Of a DNA stretch of 61,652 bases, positions 44,344 to 52,078 are shown piece by piece. A program made the position numbers and the translations under genes. The DNA is from DATIKM01 sp035477595 (GTDB lineage: Bacteria > Armatimonadota > Chthonomonadetes > Chthonomonadales > CAJBBX01), in assembly GCA_035477595.1 (NCBI GenBank), contig DATIKM010000042.1:1-61652 (forward strand). Reading direction: 5' to 3'. The notes beneath the pieces are model-generated. The model was not told where the DNA came from. It did not search any database and saw nothing but the letters and a program-made list of their open reading frames with translations. Position 1 is the first letter of the stretch. Each line of letters starts with the position of its first letter.

Positions 44344-44889
44344 ATGCCATGGCGTGAGCCGGCGACAGGCCGGTGGCTAGCTCGGACGTTGTGCTGGGCC
44401 GCTGCCGTGTGCGTGGTGCTGTATGGCGCTGCATACCTGTTGGGGCGCGCGCTGGCACCCACGCGGCAGATCGGCAAGACGCAGGTGTGCGTGAGCAACG
44501 TCCGGCTCTTGGCGCGTGCGTTCGCACTGTATGCGGACGACCACGAGGACCGCTACCCGCCGTCGGTTGTGTGGATGGACGCTACCGGTCCTTACGTGGT
44601 GCAGGAGCGCCGCTTCCGGTGTCCAGCAGTGGAGGTCGAGGGTGCTGCAGCTTTCGGGTATGCCGCGAGCGCGGCGTTGGACGGCAGTGCCCGAGCAGAC
44701 CTGGACATGCCGGGTGAGACCCCGCTAGTCTACGACTCGACATTGCTGGGGCGAAACGCCACCGACGATGGGGAGTCCCTGCCGATGCCGGGGCGCCATG
44801 TGCGGAGGTTGGCGCGCGACGGGCCCTGGGAGCCTGCGAACGTGGTGGCGTACGCCGACGGGCGCGCGCGATTGGAGTGGCGCCGCTGA
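44344..44889 (+). CDS. bitopic protein ending in a pseudopilin-like domain
   Basis: A 181-residue protein with one N-terminal helix (ARTLCWAAAVCVVLYGAAYL) and a globular domain matching the preceding protein: CVSNVRLLARAFALYADDHEDRYPP, FRCPAVEVEG, PLVYDSTLL, GRHVRRL and ending VVAYADGRARL. It looks like a duplicated, simplified paralogue of its neighbour. Start ATG 44344 or GTG 44311; neither has a strong ribosome site. 51 bases after the upstream gene. Confidence 0.6.
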   Translation: MPWREPATGRWLARTLCWAAAVCVVLYGAAYLLGRALAPTRQIGKTQVCVSNVRLLARAFALYADDHEDRYPPSVVWMDATGPYVVQERRFRCPAVEVEGAAAFGYAASAALDGSARADLDMPGETPLVYDSTLLGRNATDDGESLPMPGRHVRRLARDGPWEPANVVAYADGRARLEWRR

Positions 44890-44949
44890 GCGCCGCGGAA
44901 CGAGGCCGCCAGGCAGTTCGGTCGGGCGGCGGGAGACGCAGACGATAGC

Positions 44950-45972
44950 ATGCCGGAGGTGACACACCGGGCGGCCAGACAGGAGCCGCGGACGCTTGTG
45001 GGCTGGCACGGGCTGACGTTCGAGCTCCCGGCAGACTGGAACGTGACCGGCTTCTCGATGGACCGCGACGACGGGTACCTGAAGGTCGACTCGCCGGGCA
45101 CGATGTTCGTGCAGGTCAAGTGGTCGAACAGGACCGGGCGGGCTCCGCGGTCACCGATAGAAGCGCTGTACGCCTGGTGGAGGCGTCGCCGGGATGCCAA
45201 CAGGCAACTCCCACTCGAGCCGCCCAACCTGCGGGACACGCTGGACCGTTTTCTTAAGCAGACGCAGAAGCGTGCTCGGAAGGCGCGCACGCCGTTCGAG
45301 TGCAAGGTCAAGCCCGAGACGACCGAGCACAATGGTGAGCGGGTTGCGCACAACTTCACATGGACTGGCGGCGGGCATGCACAGGGCAAGATCTGGTTCT
45401 GCCGCACCTGCGGTCGGTCCGTGGTGGCACAGGTAGTGGGGCAGGGACGCGACAACGTTGGCGCCATCGCGAGCGCGCTGTTCAGTTCGATACGCGACCA
45501 TGGCGATGGCGGCTGGCACGTGTGGGCGCTCTACGACCTGGTGGTAGCCGTCCCTGAGACGTTCAACCTGCGAGCGCAGAAACTAATGTCGGGCTATCTG
45601 CGCCTGGACTTCGAGCGCTGCGGAGAGCGGATCGCTATCGAGCGTTGGGGCCTGGCGAACGTGACACGACGCAAGTTCACCATTGCTGAGTGGCTCGAGA
45701 CCATGTGCGGCGCGGCGCGGTATGGTGCGCGCGGGACGCTCGCCACCGTGCATGGGCATGAGGCGGCATTGGCCAACGGCAGGCTGCGCAACGTGGGCGC
45801 CTGGGCTGTGGCTCTGTTCGACGCGTTGAGGACCATGCGCGTGGCCTCGATCTACGAGGGCTGCGCCTGGGAGTGTCCGGAGACCAACAAGATCCACGCC
45901 ATCCAGGTGTGGCGGATGCGGACGTCGGAGGGTCTACTCGACGAGGTGGCAGCGCGGTGCGAGTGCCACTGA
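44950..45972 (+). CDS. duplicated-domain protein of unknown function with Cys motifs
   Basis: A 340-residue soluble protein with no signal peptide. It contains two similar halves: GLTFELPADWNVTGF with DGYLKVDSPGTMFVQVKW near 17-57, and DLVVAVPETFNLRAQ with SGYLRLDFERCGERIAIERW near 196-235. Each resembles a PsbP/Mog1-like beta-sheet unit. FCRTCGRS near 155, CAWECPE near 305 and CECH at the extreme C-terminus are potential metal ligands. I do not recognise a named family. Its end overlaps the PqqD-like gene by 16 bases, tying it to the ABC genes. Confidence 0.6.
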   Translation: MPEVTHRAARQEPRTLVGWHGLTFELPADWNVTGFSMDRDDGYLKVDSPGTMFVQVKWSNRTGRAPRSPIEALYAWWRRRRDANRQLPLEPPNLRDTLDRFLKQTQKRARKARTPFECKVKPETTEHNGERVAHNFTWTGGGHAQGKIWFCRTCGRSVVAQVVGQGRDNVGAIASALFSSIRDHGDGGWHVWALYDLVVAVPETFNLRAQKLMSGYLRLDFERCGERIAIERWGLANVTRRKFTIAEWLETMCGAARYGARGTLATVHGHEAALANGRLRNVGAWAVALFDALRTMRVASIYEGCAWECPETNKIHAIQVWRMRTSEGLLDEVAARCECH

Positions 45973-46385
45973 GCCTGAGGTTCCGGATGGTGGCGGGGCG
46001 GTTCCTGCCATTCCTTCGCGTGAACCCTCCCGATCGCCAGATGGTGTTCACACTGAGGCCCATGCGGCACACCGCTGTCGAATGGGACATCGACGAGAAT
46101 GGGGAAGCGAGGCTGCGAGTGCCTTACAGGACGGACAGGGTAGGTCGCGCGGTGAGCTTCTGGTTCCGGCTGCCCGAGGCCCGAGACGTGCAGCTCGACG
46201 AGGTTGGCTCGTTCGTCTGGGGGCTGTGCGACGGAGAGCACACCGTCGAAGGTATCGTGCAGAAGACCGCGAAGCACTACAAGCTGAACCGCCGCGAGGT
46301 GGAGGTATCGGTGACCACCTATCTGCAGATGCTGGCACAGCGTCGCTTCATCGGCTTCTATCAGCGAGGGGGGAGGGCACAATGA
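45957..46385 (+). CDS. PqqD-like protein
   Basis: A 142-residue protein. The C-terminal about 80 residues match the PqqD winged-helix fold: RDVQLDEVGSFVWGLCDG, then HTVEGIVQKTAKHY, NRREVEVSVTTYLQMLAQR and FIGFY. PqqD-like domains bind peptide substrates in RiPP pathways, but no radical SAM enzyme or precursor gene is seen here. The N-terminal about 55 residues are basic and hydrophobic and may pack on the membrane. Start GTG 45957 (ATG 45987 possible). Its stop overlaps the permease start (ATGA). Confidence 0.72.
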   Translation: MRVPLSLRFRMVAGRFLPFLRVNPPDRQMVFTLRPMRHTAVEWDIDENGEARLRVPYRTDRVGRAVSFWFRLPEARDVQLDEVGSFVWGLCDGEHTVEGIVQKTAKHYKLNRREVEVSVTTYLQMLAQRRFIGFYQRGGRAQ

Positions 46386-47104
46386 GCGATGCGGGCACCA
46401 ACGCGTCACGACCTGGCGTCGACAAGCGACGTCAGATGCAGTTGCCCTTCTCGAAGGCGGTGGAGATCAGCCTGAAGAGCGTGCGCATCCGCTTCGCGCG
46501 TTCCTTGATCACCGCGGGCGGCATCTTCCTTGGCATCGCGTTCTTCAGCTCGGTTCAGACGTCGGCCATCTTCTCCGACATTCATGCCGACCTCATCAGC
46601 GTGAAGCGCGAGCGACTGGCAGCTGGGGAGAAGCTGACGGCCGAGGAGATCCGCATGGTCTCAGCCGCGGATGCCAACAAAGCCGAGGAGGCCAACGCGC
46701 GGACTCGGCTCCAGTGGCTGTCCATTATGGGCCTCCTGGTCTGTACCGTCGGGATCACCAACGCCATGCTCATGTCGGTCACGGAGCGCTACAAGGAGAT
46801 CGGCACGATGAAGTGCCTGGGCGCGCTAGACTCGTTCGTGGTGAAGCTGTTCTTCATCGAGTCCTGCCTGCTCGGGTTCCTCGCCAGCTTATCCGGGTGT
46901 CTCATGGGATGGTTCTTCATATCGCTGGTGAACGTGATCGGTCTCGGGTCGGCGGCCCTGAGCGCGAGCTTCTGGGAGCAGTCGCTGGTCCTTATCGCCA
47001 CGTCCACGGCCCTGGGAACGCTGCTGACGTTTGTCGCGACGATCCCGCCTGCCGTCCGAGCTGCCAAGATGCCGCCGGCGGCAGCGTTGCGCGTCGAGAT
47101 TTGA
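46382..47104 (+). CDS. minimal FtsX/MacB-type ABC permease
   Basis: A 240-residue permease. One helix (SLITAGGIFLGIAFFSSVQT, near 41-60) is followed by only about 60 charged residues where MacB/LolC carry a large periplasmic domain, then three helices with the FtsX signature NAMLMSVTERYKEIGTMKCLGA near 125-145. It ends in PPAVRAAKMPPAAALR, typical of FtsX-fold permeases. ATG 46382 overlaps the PqqD-like stop. With the next gene it should form a type VII (MacB/Lol-like) ABC complex. Confidence 0.82.
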   Translation: MSDAGTNASRPGVDKRRQMQLPFSKAVEISLKSVRIRFARSLITAGGIFLGIAFFSSVQTSAIFSDIHADLISVKRERLAAGEKLTAEEIRMVSAADANKAEEANARTRLQWLSIMGLLVCTVGITNAMLMSVTERYKEIGTMKCLGALDSFVVKLFFIESCLLGFLASLSGCLMGWFFISLVNVIGLGSAALSASFWEQSLVLIATSTALGTLLTFVATIPPAVRAAKMPPAAALRVEI

Positions 47105-47183
47105 CCACATCCGGACCCCCACCAGAGGGGGCCGGCGCCGTCCCAGAGGCGGCAGAGCCCAAGCAGGAAAGGGTACACAGCCG

Positions 47184-47939
47184 ATGGCAGCCAACGAGTA
47201 CATCGTCCGGACGAAGGGCCTGGTCAAGGAGTACACGATGGGCGACCAGATCCTGAAGGCGCTGAACGGGGTCGACCTCGACATCTTCCGCGGCGAGTAC
47301 ATCTCCATCATGGGTCCGTCGGGGTCGGGCAAGTCGACGCTGTTCAATGCGATCGGGGGGCTCGACAAGCCTTCTTCCGGATCCGTATTCATCAACGATG
47401 TGGACATGGCGCAACTCGACGCGAAGGAGCTGGCCTACCTCCGGTGCCACACCATCGGCTATATCTTCCAGACCTTCAACCTGATTCCGGTCATGACGGC
47501 TCTCGAGAACGTAACGCTGCCCACCGTGTTCGCCGGCCTCTCCACGGACGACGGCATCGAGCGCGGGATCGAGCTGCTGGAGCTTGTGGGCTTGGGCGAG
47601 CGCCTGCACCACAAGCCCTCCGAGCTGTCAGGCGGCCAGCAGCAGCGGGTCGCCATCGCTCGCTCGCTGGCCAACAACCCGTCCATCCTGCTGGCGGACG
47701 AGCCGACGGGCAACCTCGACCTGCGGACGGGAACCGAGATCATCGAGCTCCTGCGCAAGCTGAACGACGAGCAGGGCGTGACCATCATCTCGGCAACCCA
47801 CGACCTCAAGATGCTCGACGTCTCGGACCGCATCGTGTGGATCCGCGACGGACGAATCGCGAAGATCGAGGAGCGCAAGGACATCGAGATCCGGGTGGGC
47901 CAGATGCAGCGTGAGGACGAGAACGAGACGGGGCACTGA
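47184..47939 (+). CDS. LolD/MacB-type ABC transporter ATPase
   Basis: A 251-residue ATPase. GPSGSGKSTL is the Walker A, LSGGQQQRVAIARSL the signature, and ILLADEPTGNLD the Walker B; TIGYIFQTFNLIPVMTALEN is characteristic of the LolD/MacB/FtsE group that drives mechanical work in the envelope. ATG 47184 has AGGAAAGGG upstream. It is the last gene of the eight-gene run and could energise both the minimal permease and the giant FtsX protein. Confidence 0.92.
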   Translation: MAANEYIVRTKGLVKEYTMGDQILKALNGVDLDIFRGEYISIMGPSGSGKSTLFNAIGGLDKPSSGSVFINDVDMAQLDAKELAYLRCHTIGYIFQTFNLIPVMTALENVTLPTVFAGLSTDDGIERGIELLELVGLGERLHHKPSELSGGQQQRVAIARSLANNPSILLADEPTGNLDLRTGTEIIELLRKLNDEQGVTIISATHDLKMLDVSDRIVWIRDGRIAKIEERKDIEIRVGQMQREDENETGH

Positions 47940-48028
47940 CGTACGGAGCTCGAACAGCGACCGCAAGTGTCGGCCCGGGCGGGACCGCCGGCTCGGAATC
48001 CTCCAGGCGCTGCGCCATTTGCCAGGGG

Positions 48029-48706
48029 TCAATGGATGCGCAGGGACCGCACTCCGTCCAGCGCGCTCAGCGCCTGAGCTAGATCACTGATGGACATGCC
48101 GGAGGGCAGACCGAGCGAGAGCCGGATGGTGCGCTCCCGCCTTCCCTCTGAACGGTCGGCTCGGAAGTCCGACACTGCCACGCTTCGCGACTCCAGTGCT
48201 GCCAGAACCGTGGCCGGCGATGTCTGGGTACCGTCCAGGACCACCTCAATACGTGCTGCGGAGCCACTGCGTCTATCAGCCCAGCGACTGGCGGCGTGAA
48301 GCGCCCAGAGCGTAAGGAGGGCGGCGACAGCGGTCAGGACGGCCATCCATACCCCGGCGGCGCCGGAGCCCACCGCGATGCCGATGGCTGAGGTCGTCCA
48401 GATGCTCGCCGCCGTAGTGAGGCCCTTGATGCTCGCCCGGTCGCGGATGATGGCACCCGCCCCGATGAAGCCGATGCCCGCCACGATCTGCGCTGCGATG
48501 CGGCCCGGATCGCCCCCGAAGGAGGCGGCGACGCTGATTGAGGTCAGTGTCAGCAGCGTGGAGCCCAGGCAGACCAGTATGTGCGTACGCAGTCCTGCCG
48601 GATGACCGTGAAGCTCCCGCTCAAGACCGATGAGGCCGCCCAGGATGATTGACAGGCCGAGCGCCAAGGCCGCCGGGACCACTTCCGGCGCGACGGGATG
48701 CAGCAT
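48029..48706 (-). CDS. MgtC/SapB-family membrane protein
   Basis: A 225-residue protein with four or five helices and a C-terminal soluble domain. GGLIGLEREL, GLRTHILVCLGS and GFIGAGAIIRDR with KGLTTAASIW are the family signatures. MgtC-like proteins are linked to Mg2+ limitation and regulation of ATP synthase or transport; the exact role here is unknown. ATG 48706 has GGAGG five bases upstream and a strong promoter. It converges with the ABC ATPase. Confidence 0.88.
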   Translation of the reverse strand: MLHPVAPEVVPAALALGLSIILGGLIGLERELHGHPAGLRTHILVCLGSTLLTLTSISVAASFGGDPGRIAAQIVAGIGFIGAGAIIRDRASIKGLTTAASIWTTSAIGIAVGSGAAGVWMAVLTAVAALLTLWALHAASRWADRRSGSAARIEVVLDGTQTSPATVLAALESRSVAVSDFRADRSEGRRERTIRLSLGLPSGMSISDLAQALSALDGVRSLRIH

Positions 48707-48773
48707 GCGATCCTCCGGTTGGCTCTCCGCGGCCACCGAGGCGGAGTCGCGCCGTGCGCGGGGAGTGGAGGGC

Positions 48774-48802
48774 ATTATACGGCCGAAGTCCGGCCGGGTC
48801 AA
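48774..48802 (-). promoter_or_regulatory. promoter of the MgtC-like gene
   Basis: Minus-strand TTGACC (48802-48797), a 17-bp spacer and a perfect TATAAT (48779-48774), with a start near 48767. CGGCCGGA and the mirrored CGGCCG in the spacer make it partly palindromic. Confidence 0.78.
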
Positions 48803-48902
48803 ACGGGGCCTGCCTGGGAACGAAACCGTGGTGCATCGGGCGCCGTAGTTGCCGTTGACGGTCGCTTCGGGAACTCAGGAGAAGGCGAGCGAGGGGGCGG
48901 AG

Positions 48903-49091
48903 ATGGGCGCAGGCAATATTTGGCTCCGGGTGGTCTTGGTCATCATCGCGGTGCTGGTGGCGATCAGGGTGGTATCGTGGGCGCTGGCGGCCATCAGCAA
49001 TGTTGTGAACACCGCGCTGACCATCGCCATCGTGGTGGGGGTCGTGTGGCTGGTGTTCCACCTGCTCACGCGTCGGAAGCAGGCCGCCTGA
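48903..49091 (+). CDS. small membrane protein
   Basis: A 62-residue protein with two closely spaced hydrophobic segments (LRVVLVIIAVLVAI; LTIAIVVGVVWLVFHLL) and a basic C-terminus (RRKQ). No family recognised. ATG 48903 lies behind GAGGGGGCGGAG; the frame also extends to a TTG at 48849. It stands alone between divergent MgtC and the PilZ gene. Confidence 0.5.
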   Translation: MGAGNIWLRVVLVIIAVLVAIRVVSWALAAISNVVNTALTIAIVVGVVWLVFHLLTRRKQAA

Positions 49092-49303
49092 TACATCGCC
49101 GACGTCGGCGCCTCCATCGGAGCAGACCATCGGGCCGCCGGGCTGCCGGCGGCCCGAACGCTTGGGCGGGGAGGCGCGTCGCGCCGTAGGCGGCCCTGCT
49201 GAGCGGAGGCTGACGTGCCGACACTCTAGGCCGAGGCCGTCGCGCGCGCGCGGCGTGTCGCGCCAGCCCGCGGGTGGGTCCGCGGCTCCAAGGAGCGGCG
49301 TGC

Positions 49304-50161
49304 ATGGCGAGCGGTGTGGAGTGGCCGGTGGCGATCGGGGCAGTCTCGCCTGACACCCATGCGCCGGCGCTGCAGGCGCTCACGGAGCCGCTCGTCGTCG
49401 GCGCCATTGCGGTGACCCTCAGCGGTGTGATGGTTGGACTGCTGCTGGCCCGCCGGGGCATGTCACGCGAGCCCCGCGCAGCGCTGTCCGAGGATGTGTC
49501 AATCGTCGGCTCGGAGCGGCTGCGTCCTGGAGCTCAGGCCACACTGGAGGCGTTCACCGTCGAAGGAGCGCGAAGCTGCGCGGCGAGCCTGATTGCGGTG
49601 GATCGGCGCCACCTGCGGCTCGCCGTGCCTGCCACCGCGCTGCCGATCCGATGTGGCACACCGGTGGTGGTTACTTCGCCCGACCAGTCTGCGCTCCTAA
49701 GATATCGAACATCCGTAGTGGGTCACAGCGCCAAAGATGGCACTGTGGTGCTGCACCTGCGTCGTCCCGCCTGGCTGGAGCGCGTCCAGCGGCGTCGGTT
49801 CTTCCGCGTGCCGCTGGACGTTCCAAGCTTCCTGGCGCCGGTACCCGCGCGCTGTGAGCGTCCGGGGACATTCCGCTGCCTTATCACCGAACTGTCGGCA
49901 TGTGGCTTCCGCATTGCCACAGCCACGGCGTTCCGCGCCGGAGATATCGTGCGGGTTCGGGTGCCGGTCCATGGCATGGGGGAACCTGCCCTCGACGCGC
50001 GCGTGTTGCGGTGCGGTTGCGGCGATAGGAGGGGCTACCCGTTCAGCCTCGCATGCGAGCTGCTGCAGCTACCCGACGAAACACGCGAGGGCATCGTCCG
50101 GTACTGCTTCGACGCTGAGCGAGCCACACGTCGCCGCGGGCGTGAGAGCGCGGGGAAGTAG
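49304..50161 (+). CDS. membrane-anchored PilZ-domain protein
   Basis: A 285-residue protein with one helix (PLVVGAIAVTLSGVMVGLLL, near 31-50) and a cytoplasmic part with a YcgR-N-like beta domain followed by PilZ. The c-di-GMP motif RRxxxR appears as RRRFFRVPL near 173-181; the second motif (D/N)xSxxG appears as ELSACG, with Glu for Asp/Asn, so binding may be altered. It may relay c-di-GMP to surface appendages or polymer export. ATG 49304 has AAGGAG eight bases upstream. The 212 bases before it show no other feature. Confidence 0.75.
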   Translation: MASGVEWPVAIGAVSPDTHAPALQALTEPLVVGAIAVTLSGVMVGLLLARRGMSREPRAALSEDVSIVGSERLRPGAQATLEAFTVEGARSCAASLIAVDRRHLRLAVPATALPIRCGTPVVVTSPDQSALLRYRTSVVGHSAKDGTVVLHLRRPAWLERVQRRRFFRVPLDVPSFLAPVPARCERPGTFRCLITELSACGFRIATATAFRAGDIVRVRVPVHGMGEPALDARVLRCGCGDRRGYPFSLACELLQLPDETREGIVRYCFDAERATRRRGRESAGK

Positions 50162-50311
50162 ACCGCGCGGGCACCGGCCGGGCCGAGGCGCGCGCAGCCG
50201 GAGCAGGCAGGCGCATCACGCCCCGCCGCACCGCAGAGTGGTCGGTACGCGGGAGTGAAGCACGCAGTAGAGAGCGTCTCTGGGAACTCCCGGCGCCTCG
50301 CCGCGGGGCGC

Positions 50312-50986
50312 CTACCGCTGGGTCGCTGGCGGGCGCAGCTCCGGTCCGCGCCGGGGCCCGAGCCCTTCGCGGATCTGCGGCTCGTCCGTCACCTGGGCGT
50401 TCAGGCCGGCGACGAGTTGCACGAGCGCCGTCGACAGGTCCGCGCCGGTCACTGGCGCCCGCAGGTTCGCCGAGAACGGTGATCCACTCCAGATCAGGCG
50501 CATGCGCACGAGGTAGTCAAGGTCGGCCCGCTGTGCAGCCGTGAGCCCGGTGCCTGCAGGGCGCAATGCCGGCGGGATCGCCACCGACTCGCCGACGATG
50601 GACGGGGCTGTCACGGGAATGCCGCGGGCCGTATAAGAGCCCATGCGCGCCAGCACCACCGCGAGCTCATACCGGGTCACGGGCTGCCTGCGCCAGGCAG
50701 CGTTCCGCGTGGCAGGGGCGACCCCGGCAGCCTGCTTGTCCTCCCACCGACCCGCCTTGAGGGAGCGTGTGAACTGCGCGAGGATGGTGATCAGCTGCGC
50801 GCGCGAGACGGTCTGGTTGCCCCCGAACCTGCCCGACGGGGTGTCCATCACCTGACGGTCTACAACGGCCGTTACGGCGGCTGCGGCCCAGTGGTTGGCG
50901 GGCACGTCCGCAGGGCGCGTCTGGGCACACGCCGCGGTCGATGCGGCCGCAACAGCCAGTGCGGCCAGCCATACGCGGTACCTCAT
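50312..50986 (-). CDS. exported SLH-domain-like protein
   Basis: A 224-residue exported protein: basic start, hydrophobic helix and AAC-A junction (signal peptidase I or lipoprotein; ASTAAC is a weak lipobox). The mature part begins ADVPANHWAAAAV, the classic SLH opening, and has repeats with VSRAQLITILAQF and VTRYELAVVLARMG. SLH domains bind secondary cell-wall polymers or peptidoglycan. It follows mreB by 61 bases and may share the murA-mreB transcript. Confidence 0.75.
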   Translation of the reverse strand: MRYRVWLAALAVAAASTAACAQTRPADVPANHWAAAAVTAVVDRQVMDTPSGRFGGNQTVSRAQLITILAQFTRSLKAGRWEDKQAAGVAPATRNAAWRRQPVTRYELAVVLARMGSYTARGIPVTAPSIVGESVAIPPALRPAGTGLTAAQRADLDYLVRMRLIWSGSPFSANLRAPVTGADLSTALVQLVAGLNAQVTDEPQIREGLGPRRGPELRPPATQR

Positions 50987-51047
50987 CGTCGCTCCCTCTG
51001 TGTCCGCAGCGGGCGGCTCAGCAGGGCGGCGGACATGGGCCCGTTAC

Positions 51048-52076
51048 TCAGGCCTGGCCGCGCACGATCTGGCGCGCCTCGCTGTGGCGGATGGCCGGCA
51101 GCTCCTCGAGCGCTCGACCCGTTCCGATGGCTACGCACGACAGCGGATCCTCGGCGACGTGCACCGGCGTATCGGTCGCCCCTGAGAGCAGGCGGTCGAA
51201 ACCCCTGAGGAGGGCGCCGCCCCCGGTAAGCCATATGCCCCGGTCGATGATGTCGGCTGCGAGCTCGGGCGGCGTCTGCTCGAGCACGGCCTTCACGCGA
51301 TCGACAATCTGAAGGATGGGCTCATTCAGTGCGTCTCGAATCTCCGCGGATGCGACCTGCACGGTGCGCGGCAGGCCATGTACCAGGTCACGGCCGCGCA
51401 CATCGAGGATCACCTCCGGCTCCAGCGGAAAGGCGGAGCCGATCCTCACCTTTATCTCTTCGGCCGTGCGCTCCCCGATCATCAGGTTGTGAGCGTTTCT
51501 TATGTGGCGGGTGATGACCTCGTCCATCTTGTTGCCCGCGACCCGGAGGCTGCGCGAGATGACGATCCCCTCCAGTGAGATGACGGCGATGTCCGTCGTG
51601 CCGCCGCCAATGTCGACGACCATGTTGCCACCAGGGTTGGCGATGGGCAGTCCGGCCCCGATGGCGGCTGCCATCGGCTCCTCGATGGTGAAGGCCTCGC
51701 CGGCGCCCGCCTCGCGAGCCGCCTGGATGACCGCGCGGTGCTCCACACTGGTGACGCCGGAGGGCACACAGATGAGGACCCGGGGCTTGAACAGGCGCTT
51801 GTGCCCAACCGCCTTCCGTATGAGGTGCTGGAGCATCTTCTGGGTCGTGGTGTAGTCGGCGATGACCCCTTCGGACATCGGGCGGATAGCCACAATGCTG
51901 CCCGGCGTTCGCCCGATCATGAGGCGAGCTTCCTCGCCAACGGCAAGGACGCGCTTGGTGTGGGTGGAGATGGCGATGACGGAAGGCTCGCGCAGGACTA
52001 TGCCCTTGCCGCGCTGATACACGAGGATGTTGGCAGTGCCGAGGTCGATGCCGAGCTCCGGCGTGAGCGAGAACAC
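51048..52076 (-). CDS. mreB: rod shape-determining actin MreB
   Basis: A 342-residue actin-fold protein organising side-wall synthesis under the inner membrane. GIDLGTANILVY (phosphate 1), VVDIGGGTTDIAVIS (phosphate 2) and LTGGGALLRG (adenosine loop) are intact. The N-terminal FSLTPE may act as a short membrane-contact segment. GTG 52076 has AAGGAG within the last codons of murA, only two bases from its stop, so the two are coupled. mreC/mreD do not follow, which is unusual. Confidence 0.95.
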   Translation of the reverse strand: MFSLTPELGIDLGTANILVYQRGKGIVLREPSVIAISTHTKRVLAVGEEARLMIGRTPGSIVAIRPMSEGVIADYTTTQKMLQHLIRKAVGHKRLFKPRVLICVPSGVTSVEHRAVIQAAREAGAGEAFTIEEPMAAAIGAGLPIANPGGNMVVDIGGGTTDIAVISLEGIVISRSLRVAGNKMDEVITRHIRNAHNLMIGERTAEEIKVRIGSAFPLEPEVILDVRGRDLVHGLPRTVQVASAEIRDALNEPILQIVDRVKAVLEQTPPELAADIIDRGIWLTGGGALLRGFDRLLSGATDTPVHVAEDPLSCVAIGTGRALEELPAIRHSEARQIVRGQA

Positions 52077-52078
52077 GG

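Noticed and set aside
45957..46385. RiPP biosynthesis cluster
   Set aside because: A PqqD-like protein is present, but no precursor peptide, radical SAM enzyme, YcaO or maturation protease is nearby.
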